Shown here: positions 1 through 8,365 of the stretch, one piece after another
How the letters are laid out: every line of letters starts with the position of its first letter
How positions within the stretch are numbered: position 1 is the stretch's first letter
Assembly (NCBI GenBank): GCA_003569365.1
Contig: BGOS01000004.1
Location: 97,029 to 161,028 of the forward strand
From: Anaerolineaceae bacterium
GTDB taxonomy: Bacteria > Chloroflexota > Anaerolineae > Anaerolineales > UBA11657
Direction of reading: 5' to 3'
Length of the DNA stretch: 64,000 bases
The notes under the pieces: model-generated
Told to the model about the DNA's origin: nothing
Seen by the model: the letters and a program-made list of their open reading frames with translations, nothing else
The model's database searches: none
Program-made: the position numbers and the translations under genes

Positions 1-1010
1 CGCTGCCCGCATACTTGCGCCTCGCAGGCGAAATTAATATGGGCGAGCGCGCGCCCGAGCCGCTGCTGCCCGGCCAAGCCATTTTGATTCACACCGGCGG
101 CATGCTGCCGGTTGGCGCGGACGCAGTGGTGATGGTGGAAAACACACAGCTTAGCCGGCCGGATGAGGTGGAAGTGCTGCGCGCGGTTGCCGCTGGCGAG
201 AATCTTGTCAACCCGGGTGACGACATCAATCGTGGTGAGATCGTGTTGCCTGCGGGACAGCGCCTGCGCCCGCAAGACATTGGCGGGCTGCTGGCACTTG
301 GCATAACAACAGTGTGTGTCGCGCGCACGCCCCTCGTCGGCCTGATCTCCAGCGGCGACGAACTCACGCCGCCCGCCGAAACACCCACGCTTGGAAAAGT
401 GCGCGACATCAACTCCTACACTGTGGGAGCGCTGGCTGCACGCACCGGCGCAATCGTGCGCAGTTATGGCTTGCTGCCGGACGACTATGACCTGTTGCTG
501 CAAACCGCGCAGCGCGCGCTGCAAGAATGCGATGTGCTTGTCTTCTCTGCCGGCAGCTCAGCCGGCACACGCGACGTCACTTCCGGCGTGATAAACGCGC
601 TCGGCCCACCCGGGGTGATTGTGCACGGCATAGCGGTGAAACCCGGCAAGCCCACCATCTTGGGTGTCGCGCAAGGCAAACCGGTGTTTGGCCTGCCCGG
701 CAACCCGGGCAGTGCACTGGTTGTGGCAGACCTGTTGCTGGTGCCCACCCTCTTTCACATGCAAGGCGCGAGCGCCCCGCCCCCGCGCTTGCTGCAGGCG
801 CGCCTAACGCATAACCTTGCATCCAGCGCCGGCCGCGAAGATTACGTGCCCGGCCGCTTTGTGGAACGCGCGGGCGAACGTTGGGTGGAACCGTTATTCG
901 GAAAGTCAAACCTCATTTTCACGCTCGTCAAAGCGGATGGCGCAATTTTGATTCCGCTGCATGCCACCGGGCTGGCAGCCGGCCAGATTGTGGATGTGCG
1001 CCTGTTGTAG
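1..1010 (+). CDS. moeA: Molybdopterin molybdenumtransferase MoeA (5' end outside window)
   Basis: The frame is open from base 3, so the gene starts before the window and about the last 335 residues are visible. MoeA inserts molybdate into adenylylated molybdopterin in the cytoplasm. Visible parts are the second half of the MoeA N-terminal domain (GEINMGERAPEP, then ADAVVMVENT), the MoCF/MogA-like domain (LISSGDEL, SAGSSAGTRDVTS, KPGKPTILG, GLPGNPGSALV) and a C-terminal beta domain ending SNLIFTLVKADG. An internal TTG at base 15 is not a credible start because the conserved domain runs through it. A second MoeA, fused to a binding-protein domain, follows 45 bp downstream. That pairing is familiar from archaea and Chloroflexota. 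The family assignment is secure; the true start cannot be seen. Confidence 0.93.
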   Translation, partial: LPAYLRLAGEINMGERAPEPLLPGQAILIHTGGMLPVGADAVVMVENTQLSRPDEVEVLRAVAAGENLVNPGDDINRGEIVLPAGQRLRPQDIGGLLALGITTVCVARTPLVGLISSGDELTPPAETPTLGKVRDINSYTVGALAARTGAIVRSYGLLPDDYDLLLQTAQRALQECDVLVFSAGSSAGTRDVTSGVINALGPPGVIVHGIAVKPGKPTILGVAQGKPVFGLPGNPGSALVVADLLLVPTLFHMQGASAPPPRLLQARLTHNLASSAGREDYVPGRFVERAGERWVEPLFGKSNLIFTLVKADGAILIPLHATGLAAGQIVDVRLL

Positions 1011-1055
1011 CCCGGCCGACGCCGTGCACACTGACCACCCGTTGCAATAACTCAC

Positions 1056-3020
1056 ATGCCGCTCGACATCTATTTACACGACATCCCGCTGCCGGAAGCA
1101 CACGCCGCGTGGAATGCTGCCCTCCAAGCCGCAGGCTGCTGGGATGCGCTGCCTGCAGAGAGCATTGCGCTGCCGGATGCATTGGGGCGCGTTACCGCTG
1201 TACCGGTGTGGGCCAAGCTCTCTGCGCCGCACTATCACGCGGCAGCGATGGATGGCTATGCGGTGCGCGCCGAGGACACGGCGGGCGCAACCGAGAGCGC
1301 GCCGCTGGAGCTGCGCGTACCGGACCAGGCAATTTACGTGGACACTGGTGACGCGCTGCCGCCGCATGCCACAGCCGTCGTGCCAATTGAGGCGGCGCAA
1401 CCGATGGGCAGCGGCGCAGACACGCGCCAGCCGGAGCGCATTCAGATTCGCGCCGCACTGCCACCGTGGCAGCATGTGCGCCCCACCGGCGAAGATATGG
1501 TTGCCACAGAGCTGGTGCTGCCGGCCAACCAGCGCTTGCGCCCGGTGGACCTGGGCGCGCTGGCCGGCTGCGGTTATGGCTCCGTGCTCGTGCGCCGCCA
1601 ACCTTTGGTGGCAATCATCCCCACCGGCACAGAGCTGGTGCAAGCCGGCACCGAAGTGCTGCCGGGACAAATCATCGAATACAACTCGCTGGTACTGGGT
1701 GCGCAGGTGCAGCAATGGGGCGGCCGCGCAACACGCTGGCCGATTGTGGCTGATGACTTCGAGAAGATATGCGCGGCAGTTAGCGAAGCAGCATCCACGC
1801 ACGATTTGGTGCTGCTTAATGCGGGCTCTTCCAAAGGCTCGGAGGACTATTCGGCGCGCGTAATTGCAGCGCTCGGCAAAGTGTGCCTGCATGGTGTGGC
1901 AGTGCGCCCGGGCCATCCAGTAATTTTGGGCGTGCTGGCTGGCGTTGGCAGCCAGCGCCCCACCCCAATTGTGGGCGTGCCGGGATACCCGGTGAGCGCA
2001 GCGCACACGGGCGAAATTTTTGTGGAGCCGCTGCTGGCGCGGTGGCTGGGAATGGCATCCGCTGCGCCGGCCACCGTAACTGCAACGCTCACGCGCAAAG
2101 TTTTGTCGCCGGTCGGCGATGATGAGTATTTGCGCGTCAGCGCCGGGCGCGTCAACAACCAGATTGTGGCCACACCGCTGGCGCGTGGCGCAGGCGTGAT
2201 CTCATCGCTTGTACGCGCCGATGGCATTGTGCGCATTCCGCGTTTCTCCGAAGGCTACACAGCCGGCACAAGCGTCACGGTGCATCTGTACCGCACAGCT
2301 GCGGAAATCGATAACACCATCCTGCACATTGGGTCGCACGATCTGGCGCTGGATCTGATGGCGCAGTTCCTCACTGAGCGCGCGCCCGGGCTGCGCCTGA
2401 GCTCCGCCAATGTCGGCAGCCTTGGCGGGTTGATTGCGCTGGCGCGCGGCGAATGCCATTTTGCAGGCAGCCATCTCATCGACCCCGCCACCGGACTATT
2501 CAACCACGCCTCCGTGCATCGTTATCTTCCGGATACGGCTGTGCAGCTGATAACGCTTGTGGAGCGCGAGCAGGGCCTGCTGGTGGCGCCTGGCAATCCA
2601 CTGCGCATCAATACTCTTGCAGACCTTGTGCGCAAGGATGTGCGCTACGTAAACCGCCAGCGCGGCGCAGGTACGCGGGTGCTGCTGGATTATGAACTGG
2701 GCAAGCTGGGAATAGCTGCGGCGGACATCAGCGGCTACGAACACGAGGAATACACGCACCTGGGAGTGGCGGTTGCCATATCGTCCGGTATTGCAGACTG
2801 CGGGCTGGGCATTCACGCTGCGGCGAGCGCACTGAAGCTGGACTTTGTGCCGCTCACCCGCGAGCGCTACGACCTTGTTGTGCCTGATGCAAGCCTCGAA
2901 GGGCCGTTGCTGCAGCCGCTGCTGGCATTGCTCACTGACGCGCAATTCCGCGCTGCCGTTAGCGCCCGGCCCGGCTACTATGTGGAGCTGATGGGCGAGC
3001 GCCGCCCCGGACTGCTATGA
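1056..3020 (+). CDS. MoeA fused to a C-terminal periplasmic-binding-protein-like (molybdate-binding type) domain
   Basis: A 654-residue protein. Residues 1 to about 415 are a complete MoeA, with AAAMDGYAVRAEDTA in the N-terminal domain, IIPTGTELV and NAGSSKGSED in the MogA-like domain, RPGHPVILG, and a C-terminal beta domain. Residues about 420-650 form a type-2 periplasmic-binding-protein-like fold of the family often annotated as PBP/LysR-substrate domain: HIGSHDLALDLMAQFL at its start, then NVGSLGGLIALARGE, RQRGAGTRVLLDYEL and ISSGIADCGLGIHAAA. There is no signal peptide, so the binding domain is cytosolic and may sense or deliver an anion such as molybdate or tungstate (inference). It ends in a 4-base ATGA overlap with the next gene, which indicates translational coupling. 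Confidence 0.9.
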   Translation: MPLDIYLHDIPLPEAHAAWNAALQAAGCWDALPAESIALPDALGRVTAVPVWAKLSAPHYHAAAMDGYAVRAEDTAGATESAPLELRVPDQAIYVDTGDALPPHATAVVPIEAAQPMGSGADTRQPERIQIRAALPPWQHVRPTGEDMVATELVLPANQRLRPVDLGALAGCGYGSVLVRRQPLVAIIPTGTELVQAGTEVLPGQIIEYNSLVLGAQVQQWGGRATRWPIVADDFEKICAAVSEAASTHDLVLLNAGSSKGSEDYSARVIAALGKVCLHGVAVRPGHPVILGVLAGVGSQRPTPIVGVPGYPVSAAHTGEIFVEPLLARWLGMASAAPATVTATLTRKVLSPVGDDEYLRVSAGRVNNQIVATPLARGAGVISSLVRADGIVRIPRFSEGYTAGTSVTVHLYRTAAEIDNTILHIGSHDLALDLMAQFLTERAPGLRLSSANVGSLGGLIALARGECHFAGSHLIDPATGLFNHASVHRYLPDTAVQLITLVEREQGLLVAPGNPLRINTLADLVRKDVRYVNRQRGAGTRVLLDYELGKLGIAAADISGYEHEEYTHLGVAVAISSGIADCGLGIHAAASALKLDFVPLTRERYDLVVPDASLEGPLLQPLLALLTDAQFRAAVSARPGYYVELMGERRPGLL

Positions 3021-4192
3021 GCACCGTGCACAGCGCAGCACAGGCAGTGCAGCTTGCGCGCGAGCTTGCTTGCGAGTTTGCCACACGCGCCGCGGCGGCG
3101 GATGTGCACGCAACGCTGCCAGCCGAAGATGTTGCGGCGCTGCGCAGCGCGGGCTTCTTTGCGCTGAGTGTGCCGCGGGCGCATGGCGGCAGCGGCTTGA
3201 CGCTGGCAGAGTGCCTTGCAATCCAGATTGAGCTGGCACAAGGCAGCGCTGCCACCGCAATGGTGCTGGGCATGCCATTGCACATTTTCGGCAGCGCCAA
3301 TGAACACTGCCCTTGGCTGCCCAACGCGTTTGCTCACTTGTGCCAACTGGCTGCGACCGGCGCGCTAGTGAATGCGGTTGCCAGCGAACCGGAAATGGGC
3401 AGCCCCTCGCGCGGCGGCCTGCCGCAATCAACGCTCAATGCGCATAACGCCGGCGGCTACGTGTTGAACGGGCTGAAGACCTGGACGACCGGTGGACGCC
3501 ACCTGACGCACATGCTCGTGCGCGTGCGCCATGCAGATACGGCCGCGATTGTGCTCGTGGAGACCGGACGCGCTGGCGTGGAGTGGGACGAGACGTGGGC
3601 GAACGCGCTTAGCTTGCGTGCCAGCGATAGCCATGATGTGCGCTTCAATAATGTGCACCTGCCCGCTGAAAACTTAATCCAGCCCGACTGCGTTGTGCCC
3701 GGTGCGCCGCCCAACGCATGGTTTCCCGTGATGATGGCGGCGGTGTATCTGGGCAGCGCAATCGCTGCGCGCAACGCGGTAATTCAATTTGCATTGGAGC
3801 GCACCCCGACCGCGCTGGGCGCGCCCATCGCAACACTGCCAAAGATCCAGCGCCAGATTGGCGCGCTGGATGTGCGCCTGATGAGCGCGCGCACGCTGCT
3901 TGAAGCTGCGGTGCAAGACTGGGACGGCAGCGCTGCGGCGCAGCGCGCGCTTTATCCGCGCATTGTGGCGGCCAAGTACGTGGTGTCTGAGGCTGCGAAT
4001 GAAGTGACCGACGCTGCGCTGCGCATTGCAGGCGGCACCAGCATCACCCGCACGCTGCCGCTTGAGCGCCACTTCCGGGATGTGCGCGCTGGCTTGATGC
4101 AGCCGCCATCTGGCGATACGGCGCTGGAGCTCATCGGCCGCAGCGCGCTGGCGGAAGGCGGAGCCACCGCAAATCCGCCGCGCGCGGGCTAA
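3017..4192 (+). CDS. Acyl-CoA dehydrogenase-fold flavoprotein (DszC/SfnB-like)
   Basis: 391 residues with the acyl-CoA dehydrogenase fold: N-terminal helical domain (LRSAGFFALSVPRAHGGSGL), middle beta domain (ASEPEMGSPSRGG, GYVLNGLKTWTTGG) and C-terminal helices. The end (HFRDVRAGLMQPPSGDTALEL) resembles the DszC/SfnB flavin monooxygenase branch more than true fatty acyl-CoA dehydrogenases, and I see no obvious catalytic glutamate of the beta-oxidation enzymes. Substrate is unknown. It starts inside the end of the MoeA fusion gene (ATGA overlap), so it belongs to the molybdenum-cofactor transcript, which is not an obvious partner for it. Its 3' end overlaps convergent tyrS by 4 bases. Confidence 0.8.
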   Translation: MSTVHSAAQAVQLARELACEFATRAAAADVHATLPAEDVAALRSAGFFALSVPRAHGGSGLTLAECLAIQIELAQGSAATAMVLGMPLHIFGSANEHCPWLPNAFAHLCQLAATGALVNAVASEPEMGSPSRGGLPQSTLNAHNAGGYVLNGLKTWTTGGRHLTHMLVRVRHADTAAIVLVETGRAGVEWDETWANALSLRASDSHDVRFNNVHLPAENLIQPDCVVPGAPPNAWFPVMMAAVYLGSAIAARNAVIQFALERTPTALGAPIATLPKIQRQIGALDVRLMSARTLLEAAVQDWDGSAAAQRALYPRIVAAKYVVSEAANEVTDAALRIAGGTSITRTLPLERHFRDVRAGLMQPPSGDTALELIGRSALAEGGATANPPRAG

Positions 4193-5406
4193 GGCATTAG
4201 GCGCGCAAACTTGCGCTTGCCCACTTGAATCACCGTTGCTTCGCCAAGCTGCAGCAGCATTTCAGTGTCCGCAACCGCAACGCCGCCCAACTTTATTCCG
4301 CCCTGCTTGATTAAACGGCGCGCCTCACTTTTGGTGGGCACCAAACCTTCGGCAACCACAAAGTCAACCAATTTCGTGCCAGCCACCACCGCAAGCACCG
4401 GCATATCATCCGGCAGCTCACGGCGCTGAAACACGCGCTCAAAATGCGCCTGCCCCTGCGCCGCACCATCTGCGCCGTAGAACACTTCGGTAATTTCGTG
4501 TGCCAGCTGCATTTTGCCATCGCGCGGGTGAAGTGCGCCGCTGGCAAGTTGCTCCTCCATCCGCTGCACCGCGGCAGGCGACCAGCGCGTGACCAAGCGC
4601 ATATAAACATTCAGGGCGGCGTCCGGCACGCTCATCAACTTTCCGTACATGTCTTCTGCAGTGGTGGCAACCGGAATGTGGTTGCCTGTTGACTTTGACA
4701 TGCGCAGCACGCCATCAGTGCCCGGCAAAATACCGGTGATGATGCCCACTTGCGGCCGCTGGCCCAGCGCTTCCTGCAGCTTGCGGCCGGCCACAATGAT
4801 GTTAAACAACTGGTCCGTGCCGCCCACTTGCACATCTGTCTGCATGGCACACGCATCGTAACCTTGCATCAATGCATAAAAAGTTTCGTGCAGAAAAATC
4901 GGGTCGCCGTTCTGCATGCGCTTGGCAAAATTGTCGCGCACTAAAAACTGCTGCACGGTAAAGTTTTGCGCCAGCCGGATCAATTCCACGAGCGACAGCT
5001 TGGACAGCCACTCGCCATTGGCGCGCACCACCGTCTTCTCGCGATCCAGCACGCGAAACGCCTGCTCCGAGTAACTGCGCGCATTCTCGTTAACCTGCTC
5101 CTCGGTCAACACTGGGCGCGCGCGATTCTTGTCTGAGGGATCACCCACCAGCGCGGTGTAGCTGCCAATCAAGAAAGTCACCTCGTGGCCCAGCTCCTGA
5201 AACTGGCGCAGCTTGCGCATGGTGATCGTGTGCCCCAGATGCAGATCGGTGGCGGTGGGATCGTAGCCGCAATAGACGCGCAGCGGCCGGCCAAGCAGCA
5301 GGCGCTCGCGCAACTCAGCGCGCATTTTTGCCGCCAGTTGCGCGTCGCCGTACTCCGTTCCCTGCATGAGTACTTGCAGCTGTGCCTCAACATCGATTGC
5401 TTTCAT
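4189..5406 (-). CDS. tyrS: Tyrosine--tRNA ligase
   Basis: 405 residues, a normal length. Class I tRNA synthetase that charges tRNA-Tyr. The HIGH motif appears as HLGH at residues 56-59 and the KMSKS motif as RMSKS in GVLRMSKSTGNHI near residue 235. A C-terminal S4 RNA-binding domain follows (VAEGLVPTKSEARRLIKQGG). The sequence matches the TyrZ/TyrS2 branch rather than the E. coli type (judged from the motif spacing and the YDPTATDLHLGH context). The ATG start at 5406 is preceded by a GGAG Shine-Dalgarno (CTCC at 5410-5413 on the plus strand). A TATAAC -10-like hexamer lies about 20 bases further upstream. It is divergent from alaS across 102 bp. Confidence 0.97.
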   Translation of the reverse strand: MKAIDVEAQLQVLMQGTEYGDAQLAAKMRAELRERLLLGRPLRVYCGYDPTATDLHLGHTITMRKLRQFQELGHEVTFLIGSYTALVGDPSDKNRARPVLTEEQVNENARSYSEQAFRVLDREKTVVRANGEWLSKLSLVELIRLAQNFTVQQFLVRDNFAKRMQNGDPIFLHETFYALMQGYDACAMQTDVQVGGTDQLFNIIVAGRKLQEALGQRPQVGIITGILPGTDGVLRMSKSTGNHIPVATTAEDMYGKLMSVPDAALNVYMRLVTRWSPAAVQRMEEQLASGALHPRDGKMQLAHEITEVFYGADGAAQGQAHFERVFQRRELPDDMPVLAVVAGTKLVDFVVAEGLVPTKSEARRLIKQGGIKLGGVAVADTEMLLQLGEATVIQVGKRKFARLMP

Positions 5407-5470
5407 TGTTCTCCGTCTGCGCTCGGAGTTATATCATGCAACCCCACCATCCCTGAGTGAATGCCTCAGG

Positions 5471-5476
5471 TATAAT
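5471..5476 (+). promoter_or_regulatory. -10 hexamer TATAAT for alaS
   Basis: A perfect TATAAT lies 32 bases before the alaS ATG, in the 102-bp tyrS/alaS divergent intergenic region. No convincing -35 element is visible at normal spacing, so the assignment rests on the -10 alone. No T-box structure is visible in the short leader. Confidence 0.5.
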
Positions 5477-5508
5477 CAGCGCGCAGCATAATTTCCGCAG
5501 AATTCAAG

Positions 5509-8259
5509 ATGAATATTCGTGTTCCGCCGTCCCTGACGGGCGCCCAAGTGCGGCAGTCCTTTCTCGATTTCTTCGCAGAACGCGGCCACACCATAGTTCC
5601 TTCGGCCTCGCTTATCCCGGCCGACGACCCCACCCTGCTTTTCACAAACTCAGGCATGGTGCAGTTTAAAGATGTATTCCTAAACACCGGAACCCGCCCG
5701 TACCGGCGCGCAGCCGACTCGCAAAAGAGCATGCGGGTCGCCGGCAAGCACAACGACCTCGATGATGTTGGCCGCGATGACACCCATCATACTTTCTTTG
5801 AGATGCTGGGCAACTGGTCATTCGGCGATTATTACAAGCAAGATGCGATTGCCTGGGCGTGGCAGCTGCTCACCGGAGTGTGGGGGCTGCCCAAAGATCG
5901 CTTATGGGCTACCTGCTTCCGCGATGAGCAGGGTATCGTCCCAGAAGATGATGAAGCTGCACAGTGCTGGCTGCAACAACCAGGTTTCGATCCGCAACAC
6001 CTGCTCTTCTTTGGGCGCAAGGACAACTTTTGGGAAATGGCGGAGGTTGGCCCGTGCGGCCCGGATTCCGAAATCCATCTCGATCGCGGCGCCGAGTTTT
6101 GTAACTGTGCCGATGTGTCCGGCCAAACCTGCGGCGTCAACTCCGGCTGCGCGCGCTACCTGGAATTATGGAACCTCGTATTCATTCAGTACAACCGGCA
6201 CAGTCCCACGCAGTTGGAGCCACTGCCGGCAAGCCACGTTGATACAGGCATGGGCCTCGAGCGCATTGTCTCGGTGCTGCAAAACGTTAACTCCAACTAC
6301 CGCACAGATCTCTTCACGCCCATCTTGCAGCGCATTCAGGAACTGGCCGGCCACAGCGATGCGCAGCGCGAAGCAAACCTTACGCCCTACCGTGTAATTG
6401 CCGACCACGCGCGCGCCGCAGCATTCTTGATTGCGGACGGCGTCATTCCCGGCAACACCGGCCGCAACTACGTCTGCCGCATGATCATCCGGCGTGCTCA
6501 TCGCTTTGGACAGGAAATTGGATTCCACGATCCGTTTTTGGCACGCGTCACCGCGGCGGTAATCGCAGAGTACAGCGCAGCCTACCCGGAGCTGGAACGC
6601 CAACAGCTGGCAATTGCCCGCACGCTGACAGATGAAGAGCAGCGCTTTCAGCGCACAGTAGACCAGGGCGTTGCGCAGCTTGAAACATTGACGGACGAAA
6701 TGTTGCGCAGCAAAGAAGCTCAGCTCGATGGCGCGCGTGCCTTTGACCTGTACGCCACTTATGGCCTGCCGCTGGAAATAACCCGCGACCTGCTGCGCAA
6801 GCGCGAACTGGGCGTGGACGAAGCCGGTTTCCGCGCCGCGCTTGAAGAGCACAAGCTGATTTCAGGTGCCGGTCAGGCGATGGGTGCAAAGGATGCAGGC
6901 ACTGCACAAAAGTACGCACAGCTACTGTCAGAGCTGCAAGCAGCTGGCGTGCTGCCCGAGAGCGGCGTGGAGCACGATCCGCACGGTGCGTTGGAATCAA
7001 GCGAAACGCTCGCTGCGCTGCTCGTAGATGGAAAGCAAGTTGCGACTGCAAGCCGCGGCACAAAAGTAGAAGTCATCCTCACGCGCTCGCCGTTCTATGT
7101 TGAGTCTGGCGGCCAGGTTGGCGACACCGGCACAATCCATGGGCCAAACAACGCATGGGAAATTCAGGTTGAGCGGGCGCAGCGGCCGGTTGGCGGACTC
7201 ATCGTTCACAGCGGCACCGTGGTCGCCGGCGAGCCGCGGGCACAAGACAGCGCCTCAGCCCGTGTCGACGAAGGGCCGCGCGCTGCCACCGCCTGCAATC
7301 ACACGGCCACACATTTGCTGCAGGCACAACTGCGGCGCCAGCTTGGCGGGCACGTGCGCCAGGCCGGCTCACTCGTCGCGCCTGATCGCCTGCGCTTTGA
7401 CTTTTCGCACAATGGCGGCCTGAGCGCAGCTGAACGCGCCGAGATTGCAGGCGCAGTCCAGCGCAACATTGCGGCCAACCTCCCCGTCAGCATTTCACAT
7501 GAGGCGCGCGCCAGCGCGATTGCGAGTGGTGCCATGGCGCTGTTCGGCGAAAAGTACGGTGAGATTGTGCGCACCGTGCGCATCGGCAGCGCAGCGGCAC
7601 CGGTCTCGCTGGAGCTGTGCGGCGGCACACATGTAAAGCACACCGGCCAGCTTGGCGCATTTGTAATTTTGAGCGAAGGTGCCATCGCTGCGGGTGTCCG
7701 CCGCATTGAAGCAATTGCCGGCCCGGCTGCAATCGATTACTTGCAGCGCCAGGCTGCGCTGGTGGAGCAGATTGCCGGCCAGCTGCAGGTACCAGCCGCC
7801 GGGGCCGCACAAAAAGTGGGCGAGCTGCTCGCCAGCCACAGCCAGCTGCAGCGCGAACGCGAGGAGCTTAAGCGCAGCGCGCTGTTTGCGCAGCTCGAGG
7901 CTGCCTGCGCCAACACCCAAACGCTGGCAGGCGTCGCATTCCTGGCAGCGCGCCTGCAAGTTGATGACCTGCATTACTTGCGCGACGCCGGCGAATGGTT
8001 CCGCGCTGCGCACCCAAGCGGCGTCGCGGTATTTGGCAGCGTAGTGGATGGGGCTCCCGGTTTGGTTGTGGCAGTCACGCAGGATCTTGTTGACCGCGGG
8101 TTGAATGCCGGCAAAATGATCAACACTGTGGCTGCGATAGTCGGGGGCCGCGGCGGTGGAAAACCCACGCTGGCGCAAGCTGGCGGGAAAGATGCCACAC
8201 AATTGGATGCCGCACTCGCAAGCGCAGCTACACTTGTGCACGAATTTCTTGCGGGATAA
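5509..8259 (+). CDS. alaS: Alanine--tRNA ligase
   Basis: 916 residues, slightly longer than the E. coli enzyme. Class II synthetase with catalytic core (residues 1-460; FTNSGMVQFKD, HTFFEMLGNWSFGDYYK, GYVCRMI-type motif 3 region as NYVCRMIIRRAHRFG). It is followed by the editing domain, with HTATHLL and the zinc-binding ELCGGTHVKHTG that clears mischarged Ser/Gly, and the C-Ala domain with a typical end GGRGGGKPTLAQAGG. A cysteine-rich insertion (CNC, then CGVNSGC, around residues 202-220) sits before YLELWNLVFIQYNR; this extra metal-site-like segment is common in many AlaS proteins outside the E. coli group. No frameshift is seen. Confidence 0.98.
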   Translation: MNIRVPPSLTGAQVRQSFLDFFAERGHTIVPSASLIPADDPTLLFTNSGMVQFKDVFLNTGTRPYRRAADSQKSMRVAGKHNDLDDVGRDDTHHTFFEMLGNWSFGDYYKQDAIAWAWQLLTGVWGLPKDRLWATCFRDEQGIVPEDDEAAQCWLQQPGFDPQHLLFFGRKDNFWEMAEVGPCGPDSEIHLDRGAEFCNCADVSGQTCGVNSGCARYLELWNLVFIQYNRHSPTQLEPLPASHVDTGMGLERIVSVLQNVNSNYRTDLFTPILQRIQELAGHSDAQREANLTPYRVIADHARAAAFLIADGVIPGNTGRNYVCRMIIRRAHRFGQEIGFHDPFLARVTAAVIAEYSAAYPELERQQLAIARTLTDEEQRFQRTVDQGVAQLETLTDEMLRSKEAQLDGARAFDLYATYGLPLEITRDLLRKRELGVDEAGFRAALEEHKLISGAGQAMGAKDAGTAQKYAQLLSELQAAGVLPESGVEHDPHGALESSETLAALLVDGKQVATASRGTKVEVILTRSPFYVESGGQVGDTGTIHGPNNAWEIQVERAQRPVGGLIVHSGTVVAGEPRAQDSASARVDEGPRAATACNHTATHLLQAQLRRQLGGHVRQAGSLVAPDRLRFDFSHNGGLSAAERAEIAGAVQRNIAANLPVSISHEARASAIASGAMALFGEKYGEIVRTVRIGSAAAPVSLELCGGTHVKHTGQLGAFVILSEGAIAAGVRRIEAIAGPAAIDYLQRQAALVEQIAGQLQVPAAGAAQKVGELLASHSQLQREREELKRSALFAQLEAACANTQTLAGVAFLAARLQVDDLHYLRDAGEWFRAAHPSGVAVFGSVVDGAPGLVVAVTQDLVDRGLNAGKMINTVAAIVGGRGGGKPTLAQAGGKDATQLDAALASAATLVHEFLAG

Positions 8260-8365
8260 AACGCCCGCCCGCGGCTGTGTGCAAATCCCCGCCACAGTGC
8301 TCCCGCTGCGCCACTTGCAGCATCGTCACACTGCACTAAAATCACAGTAGCTCCACAGGTGCGCT

